Assembly (NCBI RefSeq): GCF_045290345.1
Contig: NZ_CP155447.1
Coordinates: 7,874,001-7,938,000, forward strand
Reading direction: 5' to 3'
DNA from: Singulisphaera sp045290345
GTDB taxonomy: Bacteria; Planctomycetota; Planctomycetia; Isosphaerales; Isosphaeraceae
DNA: 64,000 bases
The notes beneath the pieces were generated by a model. It did not search any database. It was not told the origin of the DNA and saw only the letters and a program-made list of their open reading frames with translations. Below, in pieces: positions 53,932 through 63,366 of this stretch. The translations under genes and the position numbers were made by a program. Every line of letters begins with the position of its first letter. Position 1 is the first letter of the stretch.

Positions 53932-55461
53932 ATGGACGGGATTCTAAGGCGACGTCGGTTCTTGCAGTCGGCCTCGGCATTGGGACTTGGAGCGGGCCTG
54001 GGGGGTGGGATCGGGCTCGACGCGATCCGCTCCGCACGCGCGGACGATTTGAAGGTCGGGCCCGATGCGGTTCAGTTTCGCCCGGAAATCGAACCCGTGG
54101 TGCGTTGGATCGAGGAGACCCCCCGAGATCGGGCGCTGGAAGTGGCCGTCGGACATCTCAAAGCGGGGCTCTCGTACCGCGACTTGCTCTCCGGCCTTTT
54201 CCTGGCGGGCATCCGCAACATTAAACCGCATCCGGTCGGCTTCAAGTTCCATGCGGTCATGGTCATCAACTCGGCGCACCTGCTGGGACAGACTGCGTCG
54301 GCCTCGGACCGCCTGCTCCCGTTGCTCTGGGCGCTCGACACCTTCAAGAACTCCCAGGCGCAGGACATCAAGGAAGGGGACTGGACCCTCGGTAAGGTGG
54401 ACGAGGCCCGGTTGCCGAAGCCTGGTAAGGCGCGAACCGAGTTTATCCGGGCCATGGAGGCCTGGGACGCCCAGGCCGCCGACACGGCAGTCGCCGCCCT
54501 GGCCCGGACTTCGGGGGCGGCCGAGACCATGGAACCGTTCTGGCGGATGGCGGTGCGCGATCAGCGCAACATCGGCCACAAGCCGATTTTCGCGGCGCAG
54601 AGCTGGCGGACCCTCCAGGCGATCGGTTGGCAGCACGCTGAACCGGTGCTCCGCTCCCTCGCCTTCGGCCTGCTCGACCTTAGCGGCGACTCACGGCCTG
54701 TGGCCGTCGGCCCCTACGAGGCCAACCTCGAGAATGCCGGCAAGGTTCGCGACGATTGGCAAGGCGGCAAAGCCGACCCCAGCGCGACGCGATCGCTCCT
54801 GGAAGTCATGCGTCATGCCACGCCCGAAGACGCTTCAGCCGAGGCGGTCAAGCTCCTCAATCAAGGGGTTGCGGCCAGCTCGTTGTGGGATGCCGTCGTC
54901 CTCTCCGGGAGCGAGATCCTGATGCGAAGCCCGGGGATCCTCGCCATCCATGCCGTGACATCGGCGAACGCCCTGCACTTCATCTACGGAGCGAGTGGCG
55001 ATGAGACGACCCGACGCCTGGCGCTGCTTCAGGCCGTAGGCTGGCAGCCCATGTTCCGGGGCCGGATCAAGCCCAAGGAAGGCACGAAGATCGACGACCT
55101 GTCCTCTTTGAAACGCGAGGTCTCGAAGGGAGACGATGCGGTCGCCGAGATTTTCGAGTCGATCAACGAGGGACCCGAGGGCCGCGGCAAGGCGGCCGGC
55201 AAGACCGTGGCCTACCTGGAGCAAGGAGGATCGACCGACCTGATCTTCGCGGCGGCGCGACGGATGATCTTCCACAAGGGACGCGACAGCCACGACTACA
55301 AGTTCGCCGCCGCCGCCTGGGAAGAGTGTGAGCTGGCGAGCGACCCGAAATGGCAGGCTCCGCTGGCCGCCGCCATGATGTTCAATCTCCCGGGCGCGAA
55401 GTCCGCGGAGAGTGACTTGATGAAACGTGCTCGCGAGGCTGTCGCCAACGTGCTCGGGTGA
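53932..55461 (+). CDS. Tat-exported protein of unknown function
   Basis: 509 residues. GGGAG precedes ATG 53932 (MDGILRRRRFLQSASALGLG), a clear twin-arginine signal (RRRFLQS). The mature protein is helical and Ala-rich: LEVAVGHLKAGLSYRDLLSG, VGFKFHAVMVINSAHLLGQ, RDQRNIGHKPIFAAQSWRTL. Repeated His residues hint at a metal or cofactor site. I do not recognise a named domain. It is terminated by the hairpin at 55498-55527. Confidence 0.75.
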   Translation: MDGILRRRRFLQSASALGLGAGLGGGIGLDAIRSARADDLKVGPDAVQFRPEIEPVVRWIEETPRDRALEVAVGHLKAGLSYRDLLSGLFLAGIRNIKPHPVGFKFHAVMVINSAHLLGQTASASDRLLPLLWALDTFKNSQAQDIKEGDWTLGKVDEARLPKPGKARTEFIRAMEAWDAQAADTAVAALARTSGAAETMEPFWRMAVRDQRNIGHKPIFAAQSWRTLQAIGWQHAEPVLRSLAFGLLDLSGDSRPVAVGPYEANLENAGKVRDDWQGGKADPSATRSLLEVMRHATPEDASAEAVKLLNQGVAASSLWDAVVLSGSEILMRSPGILAIHAVTSANALHFIYGASGDETTRRLALLQAVGWQPMFRGRIKPKEGTKIDDLSSLKREVSKGDDAVAEIFESINEGPEGRGKAAGKTVAYLEQGGSTDLIFAAARRMIFHKGRDSHDYKFAAAAWEECELASDPKWQAPLAAAMMFNLPGAKSAESDLMKRAREAVANVLG

Positions 55462-55497
55462 TCGAGTTCGGTCGGCCGGGGAAAATAATGGCCCAAG

Positions 55498-55535
55498 GAG
55501 CCCGGCGTCATCCAGAGCGCCGGGCTCTCTCTTCT
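55498..55535 (+). terminator. Rho-independent-type terminator
   Basis: A perfect 10-bp GC-rich stem (GAGCCCGGCG/CGCCGGGCTC, 10-base loop) followed by TCTCTTCT, 37 bases after the stop of the Tat-protein gene. It also lies just past the convergent rnhA stop. Confidence 0.75.
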
Positions 55536-55545
55536 GCGTGCCCAA

Positions 55546-56034
55546 TCATCCCCGCATGTCGGCCCTGAGCGCCTTGTACGCGGCGACCGCCATCCGATCG
55601 CAGGCTTCGTTCTCGGGGTGGCCGTTGTGGCCGAGGACGTGAGTCACCCGCACCTTATGTCGGGTAAGAAGCTCGTCGATCCGCTGCCAGAGATCCACGT
55701 TCATGACCGGCTTCAGGCGGCCCCCTTCTCTACGCTGCCACCCTTGCGATTTCCACTTCGGCATCCATTCGGCGATTCCTTTGGCCACGTACTGACTGTC
55801 GGTGATCAGCTCGACGCGGCAGGGGCGGCGGAGCGTGGCCAGGCCTTCGATCGCCCCGGTCAGTTCCATCCGGTTGTTCGTGGTCGCGGGCTCGGCCCCC
55901 GAGGCGTCCATGGTCTGCCCGCTGGCCGGGTGTTTGAGGATGTAGGCCCAGCCTCCGGGGCCGGGATTTCCGCTGCACGCACCGTCGGTGAAGAGCCGCA
56001 CAATATCCGGAGCAGCCGTTGAGTCCGTCGCCAT
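55546..56034 (-). CDS. rnhA: Ribonuclease HI
   Basis: 162 residues. It degrades RNA in RNA-DNA hybrids. Catalytic residues are visible: Asp17 (LFTDGACSGNPGPGGWA), Glu57 (TTNNRMELTGAI), Asp79 (LITDSQYV) and the last Asp in NEACDRMAV. The basic loop KSQGWQRREGG and the HVLGHNGHPEN segment are typical, with the usual HxGxxxN written GHNGHPEN. Length is normal. Confidence 0.96.
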   Translation of the reverse strand: MATDSTAAPDIVRLFTDGACSGNPGPGGWAYILKHPASGQTMDASGAEPATTNNRMELTGAIEGLATLRRPCRVELITDSQYVAKGIAEWMPKWKSQGWQRREGGRLKPVMNVDLWQRIDELLTRHKVRVTHVLGHNGHPENEACDRMAVAAYKALRADMRG

Positions 56035-56219
56035 GAGCCTGTCCTTGTCCTCTGTCTCTTTGCGGCCTCTCGACGATCGCCCCGGGCAAACTCAGACAGA
56101 GCCCCGGCGCGGCGATCACGGACGATCTTATCGCGTTGAAAAACCTGGGCAATGGCACCCGATCGGTTTCCCCTCTGTCTGCTCTGGACCCGAAGTCGCC
56201 AACGGCGGCGATCCATGGA

Positions 56220-57248
56220 TTAGAGGATCAGCATGGCATCGCCGTAACTGTAGAACCGATAGCGTTCCCGGATCGCCTCGGCATAGGCCGCGCGAACCAG
56301 GTCGACCCCGGCCAGGGCCGCCACCAGCACGAGCAGACTGCTACGCGGCAGGTGGAAGTTGGTGAGCAGGGCGTCGAGCCCTCGAAACACATGCCCGGGC
56401 CGGAGATAGAGCGCGGTCTCACCCGAGAACGGTTGGATGGTTCCCGAGGTTGAGCTCGTTTCCAGGATCCGGGCCGAGGTTGTTCCGACGGCGACGATCC
56501 GGCCCCCTTGGCTCTTGTGCTCGCTCAAAAGGGTGGCCTCGGGAACGCCAAGCTCGGCCCACTCCGCGTGCAGTTGGTGCTCGTCGATGCGTTCGACCTC
56601 GATCGGTCGGAACGTGCCCAGGCCGACGTGAAGCGTGGCGTCAACGCTGGCGATTCCACGCTCGGCCAGGCGGCGGAAGACGTCGTCCGTGAAATGAAGC
56701 CCGGCCGTGGGCGCGGCCACGGCTCCGGGAGCCTTTGCGTAGAGGGTCTGGTAACGGAGCCGATCGCCCGGGTCCTCGCGTCCTTTGCGGATATACGGAG
56801 GCAGTGGAATCTGTCCGTGCCGGCCCAGGAGGTCGTGCGCGGCTTCGTCGGACTCCGGGCGCACGATCCAACGCCCCGCCTCGCCCCGCGCTTCCAGCGT
56901 CAATTTGAGTCCTTGGCCGACGACCACGCGCTCGCCCTCGACCGGACGCCCGCGCGTTGTGGCCAGGATCTCCCAGGTCCCCTCCGGTAACGCCCGCAGA
57001 AAGAGGCCCTCCCACCGCCCGCCAGTGGCCTCACGGAGCCCAAGGAGACGGGCCGGGACAACTCGCGTGTTGTTGCGGACGAGAATGTCGCCGACGTCGA
57101 GCAAGTCAGGAAGCTCGGCGAACGTTCGATGCTCCCAGCGCTGCTGATCACGGCGGATCACCATCAGCCGGGATTGGTCTCGCGGTTCGACCGGATGCTG
57201 GGCGATCAATTCGCCAGGGAGCGTGAAATCAAATTCCGAGGTCTGCAA
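56220..57248 (-). CDS. queA: S-adenosylmethionine:tRNA ribosyltransferase-isomerase
   Basis: Transfers and isomerises the ribosyl part of SAM to preQ1-tRNA to make epoxyqueuosine. Landmarks are SEFDFTLPGELIAQHPVEPR, ILVRNNTRVVPARLLG, PTAGLHFTDDVF, VGLGTFRPI and LPRSSLLVLVAALAG. I place the start at TTG 57248 because AGGAGG lies upstream and the protein then starts right at the conserved SEFDF. A longer frame would run into the divergent glycosyltransferase gene. About 342 residues, normal. Confidence 0.95.
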   Translation of the reverse strand: MQTSEFDFTLPGELIAQHPVEPRDQSRLMVIRRDQQRWEHRTFAELPDLLDVGDILVRNNTRVVPARLLGLREATGGRWEGLFLRALPEGTWEILATTRGRPVEGERVVVGQGLKLTLEARGEAGRWIVRPESDEAAHDLLGRHGQIPLPPYIRKGREDPGDRLRYQTLYAKAPGAVAAPTAGLHFTDDVFRRLAERGIASVDATLHVGLGTFRPIEVERIDEHQLHAEWAELGVPEATLLSEHKSQGGRIVAVGTTSARILETSSTSGTIQPFSGETALYLRPGHVFRGLDALLTNFHLPRSSLLVLVAALAGVDLVRAAYAEAIRERYRFYSYGDAMLIL

Positions 57249-57375
57249 ACCTCTTCCTCCTGACCGTTCTGAACGGGCACAATCGAAGCAATGCCGAGGC
57301 TCCCCATTGGCCTCTTTGGGAAATCTTCGCGCGTTCGCGAAACCTGCGGCCCCTCTGACTCGATTGTACCGACCC

Positions 57376-58578
57376 GTGCAAACTCTCGCCCGACGACTTG
57401 AAACGGCCGAACGCCAACCCTGGCCGGACCAACCTGTTCCGATTGCCTTGGTGATTACCGACCTCGACGTCGGCGGCGCCGAGCGTGCCCTGGTGGCTCT
57501 GGCCACGAGGCTCAACCGCCAACGCTGGCAGCCCTCGGTGATTGCGCTCGGGGCCGATGGAGCCCTGGTCGAGCCGCTCCGGGCGGCGGCGGTCGAGACC
57601 GTCTGTCTCGACGTCGATCGCCGACGGCCGTTTCAGGCGGTGCGTCGACTGGCCAAGGCGCTCGGCGATCGCTCGCCCAGGCTCGTGCAGAGCTTCATGT
57701 TTCACGCGAACATCGGTTCGCGATTTGCGTCGGTCTTGGCAGGGTCTCCCTGGGTGGTCGGTGGCATTCGAGTGGCCGAGCACCAGAAACGCTGGCACCT
57801 GAACTTCGAGCGCTGGACCTCGGCCCTGTCCTTGGGGTCGGTCTGTGTCTCCCAAGGAGTTTGCGACCATCTCCGCGACGTCGGCGGGGCCGACTCGGCG
57901 CGGCTGACTGTCATCCCCAATGGCATCGATCCCCTGCCCTACGACAGGGCGATCGCCTGCTCACGCGAGTCCCTCGGCGTGCCTGTCGATGCCCGGCTTG
58001 TGCTCTGTGTCGGCCGCCTGGATGTGCAGAAAGGGATCCCCTTCCTGCTCGACGCCGCGGAACAGGTCATCGCCGCCCGGCCCGACTGGCACCTCTTAAT
58101 GGTTGGCGATGGCCCGGAGCGGGCTCAACTTCACCAGCGAACGGCCGAGAACCGGGCACTCGCGGACCGGGTTCACTGGCTGGGCCGGCGCAACGACGTC
58201 CCGTCGCTCCTCAAGGCGGCCGACTTGCTCGTTCTCCCGTCGCTCTGGGAAGGGATGCCCAACGTGGTCCTCGAAGCCATGGCGGCCCGCCGCGCAGTCG
58301 TCGCGACGGCCGTCGAGGGGAGCACCGAACTCGTCATTCCGGGCCAGACCGGTTGGCTCGTCCCGCCGGGCGATTCCAACCAGCTCGGGCAGGCTCTGCT
58401 CGACGCCGCGACCGACCCCGTCCGTCTTCGCCGTTACGGCGACGCGGGCCGCTTCCTCGTCGAAACGGCCTATTCCACCCAGCGCGTGGTCGAGTCCTAC
58501 GAACGGCTCTGGGGAAGGATCCTCGGTTTCGACCTCAAAAGGATCGCGATGGAAAACGCAGAAAAACCTGGAAATTGA
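57376..58578 (+). CDS. GT4-family glycosyltransferase
   Basis: A GT-B fold glycosyltransferase. The N-terminal acceptor domain starts with IALVITDLDVGGAERALVAL. The C-terminal nucleotide-sugar domain has LCVGRLDVQKGIPFLLDAAE, LLMVGDGPERAQL, LVLPSLWEGMPNVVLEAMA and the ExxxxxxxE-type segment. Probably adds sugars to an envelope polysaccharide or lipid; donor and acceptor unknown. The start is uncertain: GTG 57376 is chosen because it clears the divergent queA start. The frame is open upstream to 57223. Confidence 0.88.
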   Translation: MQTLARRLETAERQPWPDQPVPIALVITDLDVGGAERALVALATRLNRQRWQPSVIALGADGALVEPLRAAAVETVCLDVDRRRPFQAVRRLAKALGDRSPRLVQSFMFHANIGSRFASVLAGSPWVVGGIRVAEHQKRWHLNFERWTSALSLGSVCVSQGVCDHLRDVGGADSARLTVIPNGIDPLPYDRAIACSRESLGVPVDARLVLCVGRLDVQKGIPFLLDAAEQVIAARPDWHLLMVGDGPERAQLHQRTAENRALADRVHWLGRRNDVPSLLKAADLLVLPSLWEGMPNVVLEAMAARRAVVATAVEGSTELVIPGQTGWLVPPGDSNQLGQALLDAATDPVRLRRYGDAGRFLVETAYSTQRVVESYERLWGRILGFDLKRIAMENAEKPGN

Positions 58579-58894
58579 AATTGTAGATAATGCAACCGTG
58601 TCGATATTGAAACATTGAGTTTGGATTGCGTCTTGGTGTGAGTTCTGTGCTTCCCTGCATGATTCGCGATTGGCGTCCCTCTGGTTGGAGGGGCGGAAGT
58701 CTCGCGCTGAGGCATGCGGGATTGGTGCGGGAAAATGATCGCAATGTCAGATTATGGCCACGTGTTTGTCGCCGGATAAGTCGTGAACCCGACTTTAGGG
58801 GTGATCCAGTCCGTGGCGGACGGCTTGGCATGTGCAAGAAATGGCTCATGTTCGGGTCGACCTCTCTTATTCACGACACCCAGGAGCAAACACC
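58579..58894. other. Intergenic region upstream of the dockerin-like gene
   Basis: About 315 bases. A ribosome site (CAGGAG) precedes 58895. No hairpin or gene recognised; the stretch just after the glycosyltransferase stop is AT-rich. Confidence 0.4.
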
Positions 58895-60445
58895 ATGTTG
58901 CGCTCCCCTCATTCCCATCCGAGACGACGGCGAACTCCAGCGTATCCCACGCTCGATCGGCTCGAGCCGCGTACCTTACTTTCGACCGTGCCGGGATTTG
59001 CGAACTTCGAGGGGCGGATTAGCGGCCCGGCCGGCGACCCGATTGCCGTTCAGGTGAATCCGTCTGATTTCGACACGGCCCCGGGCGGGCGGGTCCTCCT
59101 CAGGGTCGAAGCACGAGCCGCCAATGGCAGTCGACTCGATCCAGGGGCAACAGCCCTTGAGTCGGCCATCCCGGGTGGGGTTCGGATCCTTTCTCGCCGC
59201 GCTGACGTCCCACGCGGCACGGCCAGTGTGACCATCGCTTCCGTTCTCCCGGGAGCCCTGACGATCCGGCCACGAGCCGAGGGACGAACCACGGGTGACT
59301 ACACCCTGTCCGTCTCCTTGGCGGGAGACACGAATGGCGATAACCGTGTCGACCGGTTCGATCTGTCGGCGATTCGACAGGCGTTGGGACGCCGCGCCGG
59401 CGCGTCGGGGATCGCTCCCGGCGCCGACGTCGATGGCGACGGCCGAGTGAGCCTGGTCGATCTCGGAATCACCGCCCGCAACTTTGGGGCTTCGACCCGC
59501 ATTCGTCCGCTGACGACCCGTGTTGGCCTCGACCCCGCGGCGGATCCGGACGGCGATGGCAAGGTGAACAAGGCCACCGTCGACGTGGCAGGCCAGACGG
59601 CCCCTGGGGTGATCGTCCGGCTCGACCGCGGGGCCGACGGGTCATTCGAGGCGACGACGACGAGTGGTCCCGATGGCCGCTATCGGTTCACCGTCCCGCT
59701 GAACCTTGGGGCAAATCCGATCGCCGTCGTGGCGACCGACACGTTCGGTCAGACCGCCCGCGATCAGGTTGTGGTGACACGCGTGGGGGCCGTTGAGACC
59801 GTCACCGCCTCGTTTGACTTCACTCAAGGAGACCAAGGCTGGGAGTCTGGCTTTGCCGACCTGCCTGCGAATCCGAATGCGTCGTACGAGCTCCAAGCCG
59901 GGTTACGCCCCCTCCCTCCTAGTCTGGGAGTGAACGGAACCGGCTACCTGCTCCAGAGCCACAACCGCTCGGACGACGTGTTCATGTACCTCAAGCGGAA
60001 GCTTGATGTCACCGACGGAATCGTTCCCAACCAGGTCTATTCCGTCAAGTTCCAGATCACCCTGGCCTCGAACGCGCCGAGCGGTTCCTTCGGCGTGGGG
60101 GGAGCGCCTGGCGAAGCGGTCGTCCTCAAGGCGGGCGCGGGACCGGTCGAACCTCGCGGTGTCGCGAACAATGGATTCGTCCGCTTGAATGTGGATATCG
60201 GCGACCAGTCAACCGGCGGGCCGGGTGCCTCGGCTGTGGGACACATTGCCAACGGAGAGACTGAGAATGGCACAGATCCTGTGCCCTACGTCTCTTTGAC
60301 GAAACAGCACACGCATACGTTCGCCGCCAAGGCCGACAACGATGGCAACCTCTGGTTGCTCGTCGGTACCGACTCAGGCTTTGAGGGACTCACCGCCCTC
60401 TATTATCAGGAGATCAAGGTACAAGTGAGCCCCCTCGTCGCCTGA
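58895..60445 (+). CDS. Exported dockerin-like/Ig-like protein with LEPR motif
   Basis: 516 residues from ATG 58895. The N-terminal TLDRLEPRTLLST is the LEPR-XLL motif typical of planctomycete exported proteins. A domain rich in beta strands follows, then two EF-hand-like calcium loops of dockerin type (GDTNGDNRVDRFDLSAIRQA; GADVDGDGRVSLVDLGI) and a third, DPDGDGKV, within an Ig-like/carboxypeptidase-regulatory-like domain. The C-terminal ~200 residues (DFTQGDQGWESGFADLPANP, GTGYLLQSHNRSDDVFMYLK) form a jelly-roll-like domain. Likely a surface or secreted calcium-binding protein; role unknown. Confidence 0.85.
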   Translation: MLRSPHSHPRRRRTPAYPTLDRLEPRTLLSTVPGFANFEGRISGPAGDPIAVQVNPSDFDTAPGGRVLLRVEARAANGSRLDPGATALESAIPGGVRILSRRADVPRGTASVTIASVLPGALTIRPRAEGRTTGDYTLSVSLAGDTNGDNRVDRFDLSAIRQALGRRAGASGIAPGADVDGDGRVSLVDLGITARNFGASTRIRPLTTRVGLDPAADPDGDGKVNKATVDVAGQTAPGVIVRLDRGADGSFEATTTSGPDGRYRFTVPLNLGANPIAVVATDTFGQTARDQVVVTRVGAVETVTASFDFTQGDQGWESGFADLPANPNASYELQAGLRPLPPSLGVNGTGYLLQSHNRSDDVFMYLKRKLDVTDGIVPNQVYSVKFQITLASNAPSGSFGVGGAPGEAVVLKAGAGPVEPRGVANNGFVRLNVDIGDQSTGGPGASAVGHIANGETENGTDPVPYVSLTKQHTHTFAAKADNDGNLWLLVGTDSGFEGLTALYYQEIKVQVSPLVA

Positions 60446-60720
60446 TCTTCCCATTCTCGAAGTTACGAAGCGTGCGACTGATGTCGCTCTCCCGGCGCTC
60501 GCGGCGTGGGATTTGGTCGCTCCCCGAATCCCCGTCGCGGGCGTTGGTAGCGGAGATACTCATCATTGAAGAATGCTTGCGTCGTGACGCTTGAGGTCTC
60601 GATTCGCTGTCTTCTTCGTTCGCGGAAAAAATCCAAGGGGGCCGAAGCCGGTAGAGATTACGACCTGATCGTCGAGGACTCCTACCCGAACAACCTGACG
60701 AGCATCGTCTGCCCGCCTGG

Positions 60721-61119
60721 TCACGCAGTCAGATCTTCCGTCGCATCGGTCGCAGCCGCGTGCTTCTTTCGTCTCTTTGTGAGCTTCGACAACGCCTCGG
60801 AGTTCTTTGCCGCCCAGGCATAGAGCATCTCGAGGGGCTCGATGAAGAGCTTGCCCATGGGCGTCAGGGAATATTCGACCATCGGCGGAACGACTGGATA
60901 GACCTTTCGGTCAATCAACCCGTCCCTCTCCATCTCCCGAAGCGTCTGCGTGAGCATCTTCTTTGAACAGCCAGGCAGGCTCCGCGCCAAGACGCCCGTC
61001 CTGCAGGTGCCACCGTGGAAGTGGAGCGAGTGGAGGACCATGGTCGTCCACTTGACGCTGAACAGTTCCAGCACGCGGCGTGGTGCGCAATCCTCGTCGA
61101 GGACGATCGGCTTTGTCAT
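60721..61119 (-). CDS. HxlR-family transcriptional regulator
   Basis: 132 residues from ATG 61119 (MTKPIVLDEDCAPRRVLELF). The winged HTH is recognisable: KWTTMVLHSLHFHGGTCRTG, CSKKMLTQTLREMERDGLID, VPPMVEYSLTPMG. The N-terminal Cys typical of HxlR regulators is present (DEDCAP). A GTG start four codons upstream is possible. Before the IS5 insertion it would have been divergent from the reductase at 62170, a usual regulator-target arrangement. Confidence 0.9.
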   Translation of the reverse strand: MTKPIVLDEDCAPRRVLELFSVKWTTMVLHSLHFHGGTCRTGVLARSLPGCSKKMLTQTLREMERDGLIDRKVYPVVPPMVEYSLTPMGKLFIEPLEMLYAWAAKNSEALSKLTKRRKKHAAATDATEDLTA

Positions 61120-61190
61120 GGCGATGGGCACCTTTTGGTAACTACGTCCCTAAATTGTGCCTTCTTGCCCCACCGGCGACAAGTCCCTAA

Positions 61191-62084
61191 GAGACCCTAA
61201 CAAAAAGAGCTGGCAAGTACGTTGAAACAGATGATTGCGCAAGCTATCGACATTAACGCCTCGTGAATGTCAGAGCGGCGTTCGGTTCTCAGCCGGAGCT
61301 TCCGAGGCTTATGCAACCACGACAAGGTCCGTTCGACCACCCAGCGATAGCGGCCCAGACCACTTCCATGGGGCGTGTTGCGTCGGGCAATCCGGGGAAG
61401 GATTCCTCGACTTCGCAACCGCCGGCGATGAGGGGCCGAGTCGTAGGCCCGATCGGCGTAGAGAGCACGCGGGCGGCGGCGAGGACGCCCCGGCTTTCCG
61501 CGAACCGACGGGATCGCATCCACCAACGCCTCCAATTGGGTGACGTCGGGGGCGTTGGCCCCCGTCAAGATCGCGGCCAAGGGGATTCCTCCGCCGTCGG
61601 TGATCACGTGGTGTTTGCTACCCGGTTTGGCTCGATCCGTAGGGTTTGGGCCGGTCTTCTCCCCAACCCCCAGGGCTCGGACCGAGGCGCTGTCGACCAC
61701 GGCTCGGGACCAATCGATCCGGTTCGCTCCCCGCAATTCGGCCAGGAGGAGTTCGTGGAGCCTCTGCCAGACCCCGGCGCGATGCCAGTCGCGGAGTCGT
61801 CGCCAGCAGGTCATGCCGCTACCGCAACCCATCTCCTGGGGCAGATCCTCCCACGGGATCCCCGTCTTCAGGACGAAGAGGATTCCGGTCAGCGCCTTGC
61901 GGTCGTCGATCGGCTTCCGTCCAGGGAAGCGAAACCGTCGGGGTTTGGGTGGCGGCAGGAGCGGTTCGATCCGTTCCCAGAGTTCATCGGGCAGAAGAGG
62001 CTTGGCCATGTGGTATCTCCTGTGACACGTCACCCCTCCTACGTTGTTTGGCCCTGCTTCGGTTCGTTATTTTGTTAGGGTCTC
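61191..62084 (-). mobile_element. IS5-family insertion sequence, complete
   Basis: 894 bp with perfect 15-bp inverted ends (GAGACCCTAACAAAA at 61191-61205 and its complement at 62070-62084), flanked by the 3-bp duplication TAA (61188-61190 and 62085-62087). A 3-bp T-N-A duplication fits the IS1031-like branch of IS5. One intact transposase gene. It sits in the former divergent promoter region between the HxlR regulator and the PRISE-type reductase. Confidence 0.9.
61197..62009 (-). CDS. IS5-family DDE transposase
   Basis: 270 residues from ATG 62009 (MAKPLLPDELWERIEPLLPP). DDE residues are in VVDSASVRA, LYADRAYDS and YRWVVERTLSWL. The usual IS5 features GIPWEDLPQEMG and GSKHHVITDGGGIPL are present. 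The gene is intact in one frame, so the element is potentially active. The stop lies within the right-hand terminal region of the IS. Confidence 0.95.
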   Translation of the reverse strand: MAKPLLPDELWERIEPLLPPPKPRRFRFPGRKPIDDRKALTGILFVLKTGIPWEDLPQEMGCGSGMTCWRRLRDWHRAGVWQRLHELLLAELRGANRIDWSRAVVDSASVRALGVGEKTGPNPTDRAKPGSKHHVITDGGGIPLAAILTGANAPDVTQLEALVDAIPSVRGKPGRPRRRPRALYADRAYDSAPHRRRLRSRGILPRIARRNTPHGSGLGRYRWVVERTLSWLHKPRKLRLRTERRSDIHEALMSIACAIICFNVLASSFC

Positions 62085-62169
62085 TAAAGTTCCGTGTACG
62101 GGCCAGAACGCAAGGGGTTGCGACCGCCCGGGCCTCAGAACTTTTCCAAATCGAGTGGGATTCATAACA

Positions 62170-63228
62170 ATGCGTGCAGTCGTCGCAGGGGTGAGCGGGA
62201 TTGTCGGCAACAATCTCGCTTCGCACCTCGTTTCCAAAGGTTGGGAGGTCTACGGCCTTGCCCGCAAGCCGCAAACCGGCATTCCAGAGGTGCGTCCAAT
62301 CGCCGCCGACCTGCTCGAAGCCGACGCGTTGCGGGCCTCCCTCGCCGGAGTCAATCCTACTCATGTTTTTATCACGACATGGCTCCGCCAGGCCACCGAA
62401 GCCGAGAATTGCTCAGTGAACGGGGCCATGGTGAGGAACTTGCTCACGGGATTCGAAGGCGCTGGCCGCCTCAGGCATGTCGCCCTCGTCACCGGTCTGA
62501 AGCACTATCTCGGGCCGTTCGAGGCTTATGCGAAAACCAAGCCGGTGACGCCGTTCCGCGAGGAGATGCCTCGGGTCTCCGGTGAGAATTTCTACTACAC
62601 CCAGGAGGACGAGGTCTACTCGGCCGCCGAGCGGCAGGGCTTTTCCTGGAGCGTGCACCGGCCTCACACGATCATCGGCTACGCCCTGGGCAACGCCATG
62701 AACATGGGCGTTACCCTCGCCGTGTACGCCACGATCTGCCGAGAGACTGGAATGCCTTTCGTCTTCCCCGGTTCGCCCCAACAGTGGGAAGGGCTGACGG
62801 ATGTGACCGACGCCCGAATCCTCGCTCGCCACCTGGAATGGGCTGCGACATCCGAGGCCGCCCGAGATCAGGCATTCAACATCGTGAATGGCGATATCTT
62901 CCGCTGGAACTGGTTGTGGCCGAAGCTCGCGGCAAACTTTGGCATCGAAGCCGCTCCCTATCCCGGTCGCCCTTCACCACTCGCACCGAAACTGGCTGAA
63001 GCTGGGCCAGTCTGGGCTGGGATTGTCGCGAAGCATGGCCTTGCCGAACCGGACCTGGGGAAGCTTGCCTCAGCTTGGCACACCGACATGGATCTCGGAC
63101 GCGAGATGGAAGTCGTGACCGACATGACCAAGAGCCGCGTGGCCGGATTCCACGATTATCAGCCGACCTTGGGTTCGTTCCTCGACCTCTTCGCCAGACT
63201 GCGAGAGGATCGGATCATCCCCGGCTGA
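62170..63228 (+). CDS. PRISE-type short-chain reductase
   Basis: 352 residues from ATG 62170. An NAD(P)-binding motif GVSGIVGNNLASHL opens the Rossmann fold. VALVTGLKHYLGPFEAYAK, FYYTQEDEVYSAAERQG and RPHTIIGYALGNAMNMG match the progesterone-5-beta-reductase/iridoid-synthase-like (PRISE) SDR family, with the catalytic Lys and Tyr in KHYLG and FYYTQED. Bacterial members reduce enones; the native substrate is unknown. The upstream region now starts inside or beside the IS5 element, which may have altered its expression. Confidence 0.88.
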   Translation: MRAVVAGVSGIVGNNLASHLVSKGWEVYGLARKPQTGIPEVRPIAADLLEADALRASLAGVNPTHVFITTWLRQATEAENCSVNGAMVRNLLTGFEGAGRLRHVALVTGLKHYLGPFEAYAKTKPVTPFREEMPRVSGENFYYTQEDEVYSAAERQGFSWSVHRPHTIIGYALGNAMNMGVTLAVYATICRETGMPFVFPGSPQQWEGLTDVTDARILARHLEWAATSEAARDQAFNIVNGDIFRWNWLWPKLAANFGIEAAPYPGRPSPLAPKLAEAGPVWAGIVAKHGLAEPDLGKLASAWHTDMDLGREMEVVTDMTKSRVAGFHDYQPTLGSFLDLFARLREDRIIPG

Positions 63229-63366
63229 TCACCGAGATCGTGCGAAATTAAGGCGGAATGGCCGGTGGCCAGCCACCTGGGAGCGAGGGGAACTCCAGTG
63301 GCCTGCTGACTGGATCCTTGGGGGAGGGAAATTCCCAGCAGTCTGTCTGCGGATTTCCGTATGGCC

